Origin: Butyricimonas faecihominis
Lineage (GTDB): Bacteria > Bacteroidota > Bacteroidia > Bacteroidales > Marinifilaceae
Length of the DNA stretch: 64,000 bases
Assembly: GCF_033096445.1 (NCBI RefSeq)
Contig: NZ_AP028155.1
Span: 1,245,880 to 1,309,879, forward strand
Reading direction: 5' to 3'
In this document: positions 16,513-25,831 of the stretch, piece after piece
Layout: the number at the start of each line of letters is the position of its first letter
Position numbering within the stretch: position 1 is the stretch's first letter
Notes under the pieces: generated by a model
Database searches by the model: none
Seen by the model: only the letters and a program-made list of their open reading frames with translations
Told to the model about the DNA's origin: nothing
Translations under genes and position numbers: made by a program

Positions 16513-17046
16513 CTATTTCTTAGGAGCAATCACCACGATCATTTTCTTTCCCTCAAGCATGGGAGCGGATTCCAGTTTCCCGTAATCTTCCAACGCATTG
16601 ACAAAGCGTTCCAACAAGTCAGCCCCTTGGTCTTTAAACAGAATCGAACGCCCTTTGAAGAACACGTAGGCTCTCACCTTCGCCCCCTCTTGCAGGAACC
16701 CGATCGCGTGTTTCAACTTGAAATTGAAATCATGATCATCTGTTTGAGGCCCAAAACGGATCTCCTTTACAACGACCTTCACGCTCTTGGCTTTAATCTC
16801 TTTCTGCTTTTTCTTCAACTGATACAGGAACTTGCTGTAATCAATGATCCTGCATACAGGTGGATCGGCATTGGGGGATATCTCTACCAGATCAGCTCCG
16901 GCAGCTTCAGCCATGGCTAAAGCCTCTTTTAAAGGATAAACACCCGCTTCTACATTTTCACCAACGACTCTCACAGAAGCAGCCCGAATTTGCTCGTTCA
17001 CTCTGTGCTGTGGCTTGTCATTTTGACCTCTGCCCCTAATTTCCAT
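16513..17046 (-). CDS. infC: Translation initiation factor IF-3
   Basis: Protein of 177 aa from the ATG at 17046. The N-domain ([20 protein letters not shown]) and C-domain ([22 protein letters not shown]) are both typical. IF-3 binds the 30S subunit and rejects non-AUG starts. Upstream lies a strong Shine-Dalgarno (AAAAGGAGG), too far from the ATG (19 bases) but 4 and 7 bases before in-frame ATT (17059-17061) and ATA (17056-17058) codons. Known infC genes start with AUU and use it for feedback control, so the real start may be there, adding 4 to 5 residues. The gene follows thrS after 32 bases. Confidence 0.95.
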   Translation of the reverse strand: MEIRGRGQNDKPQHRVNEQIRAASVRVVGENVEAGVYPLKEALAMAEAAGADLVEISPNADPPVCRIIDYSKFLYQLKKKQKEIKAKSVKVVVKEIRFGPQTDDHDFNFKLKHAIGFLQEGAKVRAYVFFKGRSILFKDQGADLLERFVNALEDYGKLESAPMLEGKKMIVVIAPKK

Positions 17047-17064
17047 TGTTCTTGCTATAATTAA

Positions 17065-17074
17065 TCCTCCTTTT
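17065..17074 (-). promoter_or_regulatory. Strong Shine-Dalgarno in front of infC
   Basis: Reads AAAAGGAGGA on the minus strand, just after the thrS stop at 17079. Most genes in this window have no such site. Its spacing decides the infC start in favour of a non-AUG codon. Confidence 0.7.
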
Positions 17075-17078
17075 ATTA

Positions 17079-19031
17079 TTATTCATTGTAGATAGAGTTC
17101 AACTGAGCTTCTACCTCTTTATTTATCATTTCCGCAAATTCTTCCGTTGTCATGGATCCTTTGTCTCCCTCTCCTTGACGACGAACAGAAACTTTATTTT
17201 CGTTCATTTCCTGCTCTCCGACAATCAACATATAAGGAATCTTTTTCAACTCGTTATCACGTATCTTACGACCAATCTTTTCGTTACGATCGTCTAAAAC
17301 GGTGCGAATGTCGGAATTATTTAAGAAATTTACAACTTTTTGAGCATAATCGTTGTATTTTTCACTGATCGGGAGTACCACGACCTGATCCGGAGTCAAC
17401 CACAAAGGGAATTTTCCACCCGTATGTTCGATCAACACGGCCACGAAACGCTCCATACTTCCGAACGGTGCCCGGTGAATCATTACCGGACGATGTTTCT
17501 GGTTATCAGCACCCGTGTATTCCAACTCGAAACGTTCCGGCAAGTTATAATCCACTTGGATCGTTCCTAACTGCCACTTCCGCCCGATGGCATCCTTCAC
17601 CATGAAATCCAGTTTCGGACCGTAGAAAGCGGCCTCACCCAACTCTACCGTTGTTTTCAAACCTTTCTCGGCTGCCGCCTCGATAATGGCACTCTCGGCT
17701 TTCTCCCAGTTTTCATCGGTTCCGATGTATTTCTCCTTGTTATTCGGATCTCTCAAGGACACCTGCGCGGTGAAATTCTCGAAACTCAACGCTTTGAATA
17801 TCGTGAAAATAATGTCGATTACTTTCTTGAATTCCTCTTTCAACTGATCGGGCGTACAGAATAAGTGGGCATCATCCTGCGTAAACCCGCGAACCCTTGT
17901 CAACCCGTGCAATTCCCCGCTCTGCTCGTAGCGATATACCGTACCGAATTCTGCAAAACGAACCGGAAGATCTTTATAAGACCGCGGTTTGAATTTGTAC
18001 ATCTCGCAGTGGTGCGGGCAGTTCATCGGTTTCAACATGAATTCCTCCCCTTCTTGCGGGGTCGTGATGACCTGAAAACTATCCTTACCGTACTTCTGGA
18101 AGTGTCCCGAAGTCTTGTACAAATTCACGTTACCGATATGCGGGGTGATCACCTGCTCGTAACCGTACTTCTTCTGTACCTTGCGCAAGAAGGCTTCCAG
18201 ACGATCTCTCAACATGGCTCCCTTCGGCAACCACATCGGAAGTCCCGAACCAACTGCTTGCGAGAACATGAACAACTCCATCTCCTTACCAATCTTACGG
18301 TGATCGCGTTGTTTTGCCTCCTCCATCAATACCAGCCATTCGTCCAGCATTTTTTGTTTCGGGAAAGTGATACCGTATATACGGGTTAACATCTTGTTAT
18401 GTTCGTTCCCTCTCCAGTATGCCCCGGCAACAGAAGTCAACTTGATAGCCTTGATATAGGATGTATTGGGCAAGTGCGGTCCGCGGCACAAGTCCGTGAA
18501 GTCACCTTGACGGTAATACGTGATTGTTCCGTCTTCCAAATCGTTGATTAACTCTACTTTATATGTTTCATTGAGCGATGAAAAATGATTCAACGCCTCT
18601 TGCTTACTAACGTCTATCCTGCAATACTCCTCGTTTTTTCTTGCCAATTCCAACATTTTCTTCTCGATCTCCACCAAATCTTTCTCTTGGATAGCAACAC
18701 CTTCTCCCGGATCCACGTCATAGTAGAAACCATTTTCAATTGCCGGACCGATACCGAACTTGATATTCGGGTAAATAGCCTGCAAAGCTTCTGCCATAAG
18801 GTGTGCAGATGAGTGCCAGAAAGCATGGCGTCCCTCTTCATCGTCCCATGTATATAGCTTAATCTCGGAGTCTGTTGTTATACCGCGCATCAAATCCCAC
18901 GTGACGCCATTTACGGATATAGACAACACTTCCTTAGCCAGCTTATGGCTAATCGACTTAGCTATGTCCATGCCGGTTACCCCGGACTCGAACTCTTTTA
19001 CATTCCCATCGGGAAATTTAATCTTTACCAT
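17079..19031 (-). CDS. thrS: Threonine--tRNA ligase
   Basis: Protein of 650 aa, full length. Residues 1-61 are the TGS domain, followed by the editing domain with [12 protein letters not shown]. The catalytic core binds zinc through Cys in [11 protein letters not shown] and His in the class II motif 3 block ([11 protein letters not shown]). The anticodon-binding domain fills the last 110 residues ([11 protein letters not shown] onward). It charges tRNA-Thr and edits Ser-tRNA-Thr. It is the first gene of the thrS-infC-rpmI-rplT group; the 589-base upstream region contains candidate control structures. Confidence 0.97.
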   Translation of the reverse strand: MVKIKFPDGNVKEFESGVTGMDIAKSISHKLAKEVLSISVNGVTWDLMRGITTDSEIKLYTWDDEEGRHAFWHSSAHLMAEALQAIYPNIKFGIGPAIENGFYYDVDPGEGVAIQEKDLVEIEKKMLELARKNEEYCRIDVSKQEALNHFSSLNETYKVELINDLEDGTITYYRQGDFTDLCRGPHLPNTSYIKAIKLTSVAGAYWRGNEHNKMLTRIYGITFPKQKMLDEWLVLMEEAKQRDHRKIGKEMELFMFSQAVGSGLPMWLPKGAMLRDRLEAFLRKVQKKYGYEQVITPHIGNVNLYKTSGHFQKYGKDSFQVITTPQEGEEFMLKPMNCPHHCEMYKFKPRSYKDLPVRFAEFGTVYRYEQSGELHGLTRVRGFTQDDAHLFCTPDQLKEEFKKVIDIIFTIFKALSFENFTAQVSLRDPNNKEKYIGTDENWEKAESAIIEAAAEKGLKTTVELGEAAFYGPKLDFMVKDAIGRKWQLGTIQVDYNLPERFELEYTGADNQKHRPVMIHRAPFGSMERFVAVLIEHTGGKFPLWLTPDQVVVLPISEKYNDYAQKVVNFLNNSDIRTVLDDRNEKIGRKIRDNELKKIPYMLIVGEQEMNENKVSVRRQGEGDKGSMTTEEFAEMINKEVEAQLNSIYNE

Positions 19032-19620
19032 TCTGCTTTCTTTTAGTTATTACTTTTTGTAATTTACGAACCGCAAAATTATAAAAAAACATCGGAATAT
19101 CAAAGAAAAAGCCCGGCTTAAACACGTCTCTTGTCTTGAAAAAGAAACAGACACGAGGCATGTTCGAGAACGACCCCGGATGTTATTTAATAAATGTAAA
19201 TATTCGCTATTATTTATCTACTTTATTGCATTCACATTGTGACCCGCTCCCATTCCACTCCCATCCCTCCCCTATTCCCCTCCTATTAATATTGAAAATA
19301 TATTAAATTATAATATAATATACAAACGAGCTGGTTAATGTATGACAACAAGTAAATACATAAAATATAAATAATTGATTTACAATATATTGCCTAACAA
19401 TATTTGTATTTTTCTAAAAAAAGGTAACGTGTAGATGTTAGCTCGGGAAAAAATGAGAGACGAACTCAAAAGTCATGCTCAAAGCGGCAACCTTCCCTAA
19501 TCCCTCCTTACTCGGAAGAGGGAACCGCTTGGTAATCAACCCTTCCCCTGTGTAAGAGGAAATTAAAAACTAAAAGATAAAAGGTGTCGGCTCGCACACT
19601 GGAATCTAAAATTGACAAAG
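19032..19620. other. 589-base gap between rex and thrS
   Basis: No gene is visible. It holds an imperfect 15-bp hairpin (19121-19135 with 19150-19164) about 90-130 bases before thrS, a C-rich tract at 19243-19280 that is a G-quadruplex candidate on the thrS sense strand, an AT-rich block at 19290-19420, remnants of a paired-hairpin element at about 19491-19561 (CCCTCCTTACTCGG, then CTGTGTAAGAGG) and a copy of the AACTAAAAGATAAAAG repeat at 19563-19582. Confidence 0.6.
19243..19280 (-). other. G-quadruplex candidate upstream of thrS
   Basis: On the minus strand six G-runs of three or four bases occur within 38 bases, with the core pattern GGGG-aata-GGGG-a-GGG-at-GGG, which satisfies the G3+N1-7 rule. 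It lies 212-249 bases before the thrS start on its sense strand, surrounded by AT-rich DNA. Confidence 0.5.
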
Positions 19621-20256
19621 CTATTCCTGCCCATGTAATTTATTAAATAAAATGGCCAAGTTCGTGTATATCGTCGTGTTCTGCACGGCAATATGGGCAG
19701 GCACTTTAATCCGGGCCGGGGTAAAATTCCAAATAGCCTTAATCCCCCAAGCAACCATTAAATCGGCCACGTTCTGGGCACATTCGGCCGGAACGGTAAT
19801 GATACCTATCGCCACGTTACATTCTCCCGGCATTCCCCGGAACTGGTCCACGTGAAAAATCTCGACATCATTAATCTTGGTCCCGATTTTAGACTTGTCC
19901 ACGTCGAAAGCCTTCTGTATATTCAACCCAAAATTTCTCAATCCCTTATCCTGCAACAAGGCACATCCTAACGAACCTGCCCCAACCAGAAAAGCGTTAT
20001 TAATCTTGTTGAAACCAAGAAAGTCATCCAGTATCTCCACGAAATTATCCACCTCGTAACCCACACGAGTTTTACCGGAGATACCGGTATGCGACAAATC
20101 TTTCGTCACTTGCGTGGCGTCTATTTCCATGTATTCGGCAATCCTTGTCGATGAGACGTATTTCTCTCCCTGCTTTTGCAATGTCTTCACGAAAGAAAGA
20201 TACGCGGGCATCCGTCTCAAGACCGGAACTGGAACAACTTTACTATCATTAGCCAT
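19621..20256 (-). CDS. rex: Redox-sensing transcriptional repressor Rex
   Basis: Protein of 211 aa from ATG at 20256 (MANDSKVVPVPVLRRMPAYL). An upstream-extended reading would run into bactofilin and has no homology. The N-terminal winged helix (about 1-80) binds DNA; the Rossmann domain has VGAGSLGCALL for NAD(H). The C-terminal helix (TIYTNLAILFNKLHG) makes the domain-swapped dimer. Rex senses the NADH/NAD+ ratio and represses fermentation and respiration genes when NAD+ is high. The nqr operon nearby is a plausible target, but I found no clear Rex box in its leader. Confidence 0.95.
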   Translation of the reverse strand: MANDSKVVPVPVLRRMPAYLSFVKTLQKQGEKYVSSTRIAEYMEIDATQVTKDLSHTGISGKTRVGYEVDNFVEILDDFLGFNKINNAFLVGAGSLGCALLQDKGLRNFGLNIQKAFDVDKSKIGTKINDVEIFHVDQFRGMPGECNVAIGIITVPAECAQNVADLMVAWGIKAIWNFTPARIKVPAHIAVQNTTIYTNLAILFNKLHGQE

Positions 20257-20320
20257 ATAACGTTCTATAATTTCTGCAAAGTTATATCTTTTCGGCGAAA
20301 TCCGACACAAAGAATTTGCA

Positions 20321-20695
20321 TTATTTCTTTTCTGCCGTTTCCGGGCGACCAATACCTTTGGCAGACACAACCATACTACACTCCCCGTTAAACACCGCCC
20401 CGACTTCAACAACCATGGTTGCCGCAGAGATCGTTCCCTTCACGTTTGATTTTGCCCTTAACACGACAATACCGGTTGAAACGATATCCCCCTCCACGTT
20501 CCCGAACACGTCAATATTCGGAGAATTAACTTTTCCCGAAACACGAGAAGAAGGCCCGAGCACCAAACGCCCATCAGTACGAACTGTCCCGACAAGCGTG
20601 CCGTCAATCCGTATATCCCTTGGCGTTTGAATATCTCCCTCCACGACGACACCTTCATTCAAAAGATTCAAGATTGCCTGTACTTCCTTTCCCAT
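20321..20695 (-). CDS. Bactofilin (polymer-forming cytoskeletal protein)
   Basis: Protein of 124 aa. The core (about 15-110) repeats a short beta-helix unit with G and V at regular spacing: GDIQTPRDIRIDGTLVGTV, then SGKVNSPNIDVFGNVEGDI. This is the bactofilin domain that assembles into filaments without nucleotide. Both ends are short and unstructured. It lies 64 bases upstream of rex on the same strand. The role (cell shape, chromosome or envelope scaffolding) cannot be told from sequence. Confidence 0.9.
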   Translation of the reverse strand: MGKEVQAILNLLNEGVVVEGDIQTPRDIRIDGTLVGTVRTDGRLVLGPSSRVSGKVNSPNIDVFGNVEGDIVSTGIVVLRAKSNVKGTISAATMVVEVGAVFNGECSMVVSAKGIGRPETAEKK

Positions 20696-21098
20696 ATTTT
20701 TATTTCATTTTATTTCCCAAATGCGACACATACGTTACTTCGATAATTAGCACGTTTTCTTATCATGACATACTAATTCCGGGTTTAAAGTTAGTGAAAT
20801 TTCGTCAAATACATACACCATCTCTTCCGACACACACTCACTCTTCACCTCACGCCCCACGCTCGTCAGATGAAATAGACGAAAAGAATACACCACACAG
20901 CCTACATTTCTCAAATTTATTCCACATTTGCACGCAATCAAAAACCCATGCTTCTTATATATTATTAACATTTTCATCCTCAAACACACGCCTTTTTCCA
21001 CTGAAAAGAAATATCAAAGCCTGAACTCACACCCACCGTATATTTTTACTATTTTTGCCCGCTCAATAGAATGAACCAGTTTATTTAAAAGAATATAC
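20696..21098. other. Gap between divergent bactofilin and folC
   Basis: 403 bases without a gene. It contains the folC -7 box (21050-21057) and a five-codon ORF (MNQFI, from 21071) just before folC. I see no inverted repeat, operator or RNA structure that stands out. Confidence 0.6.
21050..21057 (+). promoter_or_regulatory. -7 box of folC
   Basis: TATTTTTG fits TAnnTTTG; the folC start is 41 bases downstream. No convincing -33 element is visible. Confidence 0.55.
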
Positions 21099-22373
21099 AT
21101 GAACTACAAGGAAACATTAGAATGGTTGTTTGCCCAACTTCCCATGTATCAAAGAGAAGGTAAGGCCGCGTACAAAGCCAATCTGGACAACACGTTAAAA
21201 CTGGATGAACACTTCGGTTCTCCGCACAAACAATTCAAGACCATCCACGTGGGGGGTACAAACGGTAAGGGTTCGGTGTCTCACATGCTAGCCTCCATAT
21301 TACAGGAAGCCGGGTATAAAACCGGACTATACACGTCACCGCACTTGAAAGATTTCCGCGAACGTATCAAAATAAACGGGGAGATGATCACGGAACAATA
21401 CGTGATCAATTTCGTGGAAGAGAATAAATCCCTTTTCGCCGGGATCAAACCGTCCTTCTTCGAGATGACAGTGGCCATGGCCTTTCAATATTTCGCAGAC
21501 CAGCAAGTTGATATTGCTGTTATCGAAGTCGGACTTGGCGGACGACTGGACTCCACGAATATCATTACCCCTCTGGCCTCGGTGATCACGAATATTTCAT
21601 TCGATCACATGGCCCTTCTCGGTGACACGCTTGAAAAAATCGCACACGAAAAAGCGGGGATTATCAAACCCGGTGTTCCCGCGATCATCGGAACGAAAGA
21701 CCCTGCCAGTGATTTTGTCTTCATTGAAAAAGCAAAAGAGTGTGAAACCACCCTTGAATTTGCATCCGAAAACTGGCAAGTAACACGGGATAATGAAAAC
21801 GCCTACCGGCTGGAAAACAAAAACGGGATCGTGTTTGTCCCCGTGCAAGCAGACTTGAAAGGACTTTATCAACGAAAAAACATTCCGGCCGTTCTGGAAA
21901 CGGTTCTAAGCTTAAGAAACAATGGTTTACATATCTCCGATCAAAACATATATAACGGCATAGCCAACACGATTCGCAACACGGGATTACTTGGACGTTG
22001 GCAAGAATTATCACAAACGCCCTATACGGTATGCGACACCGGACACAACATCGATGGACTGACCGAGATTGTCGCCCAATTAAAAACCTGCACGTATGAA
22101 AAACTCCATTTCGTGATCGGTATGGTAAACGACAAGGACGTGGACAGCGTGTTGCACATCCTGCCAAAAGACGCTATTTATTATTTCTGCAAAGCATCCA
22201 TACCCAGAGCCATGGATGAGAAAACTTTAGCCGAGAAAGCCCGGGCAAATCATCTCCACGGGGAAACCTTCCCGACAGTTGCAGCTGCTTATCAAGCCGC
22301 TCGTGAAGCCGCCAGCAACCGGGATATGATATACATCGGGGGAAGCACTTTTGTCGTCGCGGAAGTGGTTTAA
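21099..22373 (+). CDS. folC: Bifunctional folylpolyglutamate/dihydrofolate synthase
   Basis: Protein of 424 aa of the Mur ligase family. The P-loop is GTNGKGSVSHML (about residues 52-63), followed by the folate-site segment TSPHLKDFRERIKING and the metal-binding VIEVGLGGRLDSTN. The C-terminal domain starts near 290 and has DTGHNIDGL. It adds glutamate to dihydropteroate and to reduced folates. This is relevant to the metH/metF/glyA folate cycle encoded elsewhere in the window. It is a single gene with its own promoter and terminator. Confidence 0.95.
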   Translation: MNYKETLEWLFAQLPMYQREGKAAYKANLDNTLKLDEHFGSPHKQFKTIHVGGTNGKGSVSHMLASILQEAGYKTGLYTSPHLKDFRERIKINGEMITEQYVINFVEENKSLFAGIKPSFFEMTVAMAFQYFADQQVDIAVIEVGLGGRLDSTNIITPLASVITNISFDHMALLGDTLEKIAHEKAGIIKPGVPAIIGTKDPASDFVFIEKAKECETTLEFASENWQVTRDNENAYRLENKNGIVFVPVQADLKGLYQRKNIPAVLETVLSLRNNGLHISDQNIYNGIANTIRNTGLLGRWQELSQTPYTVCDTGHNIDGLTEIVAQLKTCTYEKLHFVIGMVNDKDVDSVLHILPKDAIYYFCKASIPRAMDEKTLAEKARANHLHGETFPTVAAAYQAAREAASNRDMIYIGGSTFVVAEVV

Positions 22374-22390
22374 AAAAACTTATAAACTAA

Positions 22391-22423
22391 AGAGTGTCAA
22401 AACAAATTTTGACACTCTTTTTA
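22391..22423. terminator. Bidirectional terminator between folC and META lipoprotein
   Basis: AGAGTGTCAAAA (22391-22402) pairs with TTTTGACACTCT (22407-22418) around a 4-base loop, followed by five T. The flanking genes converge. Confidence 0.85.
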
Positions 22424-22454
22424 CTACACGAAAAATCAAACTATAAACTTTGTC

Positions 22455-22880
22455 TTATTCCTTTTTAGGAGTTTCTTTTTGCGCTTTAAATACCGCAATC
22501 ACGTTATTACTATCTTTCAACGTCAACTTATCATTCTTTATGATAAAACTCTTCGTATCTTCCAGAACCTTGAAAAAACTTGTTTCAATATCCATATCAG
22601 GGCAAGCCATCTTGGTTGCTCCCATACCGCTAAAAGTTAATTGCGACTCGTTTTGTTCGTAAACTCCAAAAAAGCGATTACATCCCGCCCTTCCAAATAC
22701 TTTCTTATCACTGCTTTCAAGCGTGATGAACACCTCGCTCCCACCTTCCTTGAACTTAATCTCTTTCCCGTTCAAACTCTCCGCAACCCATTTCACCCCG
22801 GTCAGAGAAACGCTCTCCTTTGCCGACTTGCACGAAGTCATCCATATTGCTAATACACAATAAAAAAATATTCCTTTCAT
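22455..22880 (-). CDS. META-domain lipoprotein (HslJ-like)
   Basis: Protein of 141 aa. A lipoprotein signal ends at Cys17 (WMTSC). The rest is one META domain: VKWVAESLNGKEI at the start, then GRAGCNRFFGVYEQ and FSGMGATKMACPDMDIE. E. coli HslJ of this family is an outer-membrane protein linked to novobiocin tolerance; the molecular function is unknown. It converges with folC. Confidence 0.88.
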   Translation of the reverse strand: MKGIFFYCVLAIWMTSCKSAKESVSLTGVKWVAESLNGKEIKFKEGGSEVFITLESSDKKVFGRAGCNRFFGVYEQNESQLTFSGMGATKMACPDMDIETSFFKVLEDTKSFIIKNDKLTLKDSNNVIAVFKAQKETPKKE

Positions 22881-23078
22881 AATTCAATCACCATTTTGGA
22901 TAATTAGTACTCATTAGTTTTCTCATTCTTTTCTACAAATACCATGCCAAAAGGGAATTTCATCAATAAACCTCACCTCATTCAAACATTCATTTATTTG
23001 AAAAATCAAGCAGTAAAAAAAAACATCTAAAGGGATGAATTAACTTTTGAATTACTGAATAAATTCAATAATTGATTA

Positions 23079-23086
23079 TATATTTG
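23079..23086 (+). promoter_or_regulatory. -7 box of the nqr operon
   Basis: TATATTTG fits TAnnTTTG, with about 75 bases of AT-rich leader before nqrA. No -33 TTTG is seen at the usual distance. Confidence 0.6.
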
Positions 23087-23160
23087 CACGTGTTTTTAAA
23101 ATAAACAATTACAGGGTGAATTAGAAATAATTATCTACATATCAAAAACATAATAGAACA

Positions 23161-24516
23161 ATGTCCAAGGTTATAAAACTGAAAAAAGGCCTTGATATCA
23201 AGTTAAAAGGAGAAGCCGAAAATCTGGTGAAAAACATCGAGAGATGTGATTCTTATGCGGTAAAACCGACAGATTTCCGTCTACTTACTCCCAAACTTGC
23301 AGTAAAGGCAGGCGATCAAGTGAAAGCGGGTGACGTGTTGTTTATCGACAAGTACAGACCTGAAGTCAAATTCACATCACCTGTTAGCGGTACAGTCGAA
23401 ACCGTAAACAGAGGAGAAAGAAGGAAATTGCTGGAGGTCGTGGTTAAAGCGGATGCCCAAATCCAATACAAGGATTTCGGGGCAGCAGACGTGAACAAAC
23501 TTTCCAGAGACGAAATCATCGAAAAATTACTTGACAGCGGTGTTTGGCCCATGATCAAACAACGTCCGTACGACATCATCGCTACCCCGGCTGATATGCC
23601 GAAGGCGATATTCGTGTCCGGTTTTGATTCCGCTCCTCTCGCTCCGGATTTCGACATTACTCTTGCAGACGAGCTAACCGCACTCCAATCCGGAATCGAT
23701 TGCTTAAAAAAATTATGCGGTAAAAACGTGAATTTGAACTTGAAAGAAGGGACGCCTTCAACATCCGTGTTCGCCAAGTTGAAAAACGTGGATGTGAATT
23801 ATTTTGCGGGACCACACCCGGCAGGAAATGCAGGAATCCAGATTCACCATCTGAACCCGATCAACAAAGGGGAAATCGTTTGGGTGGTAAACGCAATGGA
23901 TCTTGCCATTATCGGACGATTATTCACTTCCGGAAAATTCGACGCTCGCAAGACGATCGCTCTCGCGGGTTCGGAAGTTGAAAAGCCTGCTTACTACAAA
24001 ACCATTCTGGGGGCAAAAATCGGTTGTATCGTGAACGGGAAACTGAAGAATCTAGTTCATCAACGCATTATTTCCGGTAACGTACTCACGGGCTACAAGG
24101 TAACTGAAGAAGACTATCTCGGATATTATAATAATATGGTAACCGTTATTCCTGAGGGTGATAATTACGAATTTTTGGGTTGGGCAACTCCCGGTTTCAA
24201 CAAATTCTCCATATCAAAAACTTTCCCCTCTTTCTTATGCCCGAACAAGAAGTACACTCTTGATGCCAACTATCACGGGGAAGAAAGAGCCTTCGTGGTG
24301 ACCGGACAATACGAGAAAGTTCTTCCCATGGACATCCTTCCCGTTTACCTGCTAAAAGCGGTACTGGCTGAGGACCTGGACAAGATGGAACAACTCGGTA
24401 TGTACGAGGTTGCCCCGGAAGATATGGCTTTATGCGAGTTCGTTTGTACCTCTAAAACTCCGGTACAGGAAATACTGGACAAAGGTATAGAGTTAATGAT
24501 AAAAGAACTAAGCTAA
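23161..24516 (+). CDS. nqrA: Na+-translocating NADH:quinone reductase subunit A
   Basis: Protein of 451 aa, cytoplasmic/peripheral subunit without membrane helices. It begins IKLKKGLDIKLKGEAE, followed by the Rnf/Nqr barrel-sandwich domain (VKAGDVLFIDKYRPEVKFTSPVSGTV). The complex oxidises NADH, reduces the quinone pool and pumps Na+. It is the first gene of nqrABCDEF, in the usual order, after a 280-base gap with a TAnnTTTG box. Confidence 0.96.
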   Translation: MSKVIKLKKGLDIKLKGEAENLVKNIERCDSYAVKPTDFRLLTPKLAVKAGDQVKAGDVLFIDKYRPEVKFTSPVSGTVETVNRGERRKLLEVVVKADAQIQYKDFGAADVNKLSRDEIIEKLLDSGVWPMIKQRPYDIIATPADMPKAIFVSGFDSAPLAPDFDITLADELTALQSGIDCLKKLCGKNVNLNLKEGTPSTSVFAKLKNVDVNYFAGPHPAGNAGIQIHHLNPINKGEIVWVVNAMDLAIIGRLFTSGKFDARKTIALAGSEVEKPAYYKTILGAKIGCIVNGKLKNLVHQRIISGNVLTGYKVTEEDYLGYYNNMVTVIPEGDNYEFLGWATPGFNKFSISKTFPSFLCPNKKYTLDANYHGEERAFVVTGQYEKVLPMDILPVYLLKAVLAEDLDKMEQLGMYEVAPEDMALCEFVCTSKTPVQEILDKGIELMIKELS

Positions 24517-24519
24517 TTT

Positions 24520-24604
24520 TAAATTGCAAATTTTAAATTGTCAATTCCTTGATGGGACACGATTCAAAATTTAAAATCTAAAATCAAAAATTTAAAATTA
24601 TAAA
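24520..24604. repeat. TTTAAATT/TCTAAAAT repeats between nqrA and nqrB
   Basis: Inverted copies (TTTTAAATTGCAAATTTTAAA and AAAATTTAAAATCTAAAATC) surround about 25 unique bases and fill the intergenic gap inside the operon. They reappear between nqrB-nqrC and nqrE-nqrF. Confidence 0.6.
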
Positions 24605-24605
24605 G

Positions 24606-25760
24606 ATGAATTTTTTACGCAACTATCTAGATAAGCAAAAGCCAAAATTTGAAAAGGGAGGCAAACTATACAAGTTGCATTCCGTTTTCACGGGTTTTGA
24701 GTCTTTTCTTTTCGTGCCTAACCGCACGACATCTTCAGGCTGTAATATCCGGGACGCGATTGATCTGAAAAGAACCATGATCATTGTCGTGATGGCCTTG
24801 ATTCCGGCCCTCTTATTCGGTATTTATAATGTGGGGTACCAGCATTTCAATGCTATGGGTACTCTGGCCGATACCGGCTTCTTCGAGTTATTCTTCTATG
24901 GACTATGGAGAGTGTTACCCATGATCGTCGTTTCCTACGTGGTCGGATTGGGTATTGAATTTGCCGCAGCACAAATCAGGGGACACGAGATCAACGAGGG
25001 ATTCCTCGTATCCGGTTTATTGATCCCGATGATTATGCCGATTAATGCACCCCTTTGGATGGTGGGAGTTTCTACCGCCTTCGCCGTGATTATCGGTAAA
25101 GAAATCTTCGGTGGTACCGGAATGAACATCTGGAACCCGGCCTTATTAGCCCGTGCGTTCTTCTTCTTCTCCTACCCTTCCATGATTTCGGGGGATAAAG
25201 TATGGATCGCCGGAATGCCCGACGGGTTCTCGCAAGCGACCCCGCTTGCCGAGGCTGCCCAAGGCCTGCCCACGACATACGATATGTCTTCCATGTTCTG
25301 GGGATTGATCCCGGGATCCGTGGGTGAGACATCAACCTTCTGTATATTGCTCGGAGCCATCTTGTTAATTGCCACCGGAATCGGGAGCTGGAAAATCATG
25401 CTTTCCACCTTCATCGGAGGTTACTGCATGGCTTTATTACTGAACTACACGTTACCCGCAACCAACCCGTACGCGGCAATCACCCCGATTACTCATTTAA
25501 TCATGGGAGGTTTTGCTTTCGGAGCCGTATTCATGGCAACAGACCCTGTAACATCGGCACAAACGGAAAGAGGGAAATGGATATACGGTTTCATTTTAGG
25601 AGTCATGGCCATCCTCATTCGTACGCTTAACCCCGGTTACCCGGAAGGTATGATGCTAGCCATCCTGTTAATGAACACCTTTGCTCCGCTTATTGACTGG
25701 TTTGTCGTTCAAGGTAACATCAAGCGCAGACTGAAAAGAGCTAAACAATTTCAGATTTAA
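24606..25760 (+). CDS. nqrB: Na+-translocating NADH:quinone reductase subunit B
   Basis: Protein of 384 aa with about ten membrane helices. The segment IPGSVGETSTF is where NqrB proteins carry covalently bound FMN on Thr. It is the core Na+-pathway subunit and also binds riboflavin. The C-terminus (KQFQI) and TAA stop lie in an AT-rich repeat (TTTCAGATTTAAGATTT) that runs on into the gap before nqrC. Confidence 0.96.
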   Translation: MNFLRNYLDKQKPKFEKGGKLYKLHSVFTGFESFLFVPNRTTSSGCNIRDAIDLKRTMIIVVMALIPALLFGIYNVGYQHFNAMGTLADTGFFELFFYGLWRVLPMIVVSYVVGLGIEFAAAQIRGHEINEGFLVSGLLIPMIMPINAPLWMVGVSTAFAVIIGKEIFGGTGMNIWNPALLARAFFFFSYPSMISGDKVWIAGMPDGFSQATPLAEAAQGLPTTYDMSSMFWGLIPGSVGETSTFCILLGAILLIATGIGSWKIMLSTFIGGYCMALLLNYTLPATNPYAAITPITHLIMGGFAFGAVFMATDPVTSAQTERGKWIYGFILGVMAILIRTLNPGYPEGMMLAILLMNTFAPLIDWFVVQGNIKRRLKRAKQFQI

Positions 25761-25826
25761 GATTTCATGATTTCAGATTACCTAAAAACAATCGTAAATC
25801 ATAAATCGTAAATCACTAAATCTTTA
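25752..25826. repeat. TTTCAGATT/AATCATAAATCG repeats between nqrB and nqrC
   Basis: Degenerate units GATTTAAGATTTCATGATTT and, inverted, AATCATAAATCGTAAATCAC. The first unit overlaps the nqrB stop codon. Confidence 0.55.
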
Positions 25827-25831
25827 ATGAG

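Noticed and set aside
17865-18389. 174-codon plus-strand ORF inside thrS
   Set aside because: Antisense shadow of a universally conserved gene.
19032-19620. T-box riboswitch for thrS
   Set aside because: No T-box sequence or specifier-loop layout; also not expected in this phylum.
20257-20412. N-terminal extension of Rex by 52 residues
   Set aside because: The extension overlaps the end of the bactofilin gene, begins with a non-ATG codon and is not Rex-like; homology starts at the ATG at 20256.
20620-21024. 134-codon plus-strand ORF across the bactofilin start and the gap
   Set aside because: Composition rich in His, Pro, Thr and Ser, overlaps bactofilin and has no start signals; not credible.
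22881-23160. Rex operator in front of nqrA
   Set aside because: I looked for the TTGTGA-N6-TCACAA type of site and found none; the partial AT palindromes are not specific.
23316-23777. 153-codon minus-strand ORF inside nqrA
   Set aside because: Antisense shadow with no independent signals.
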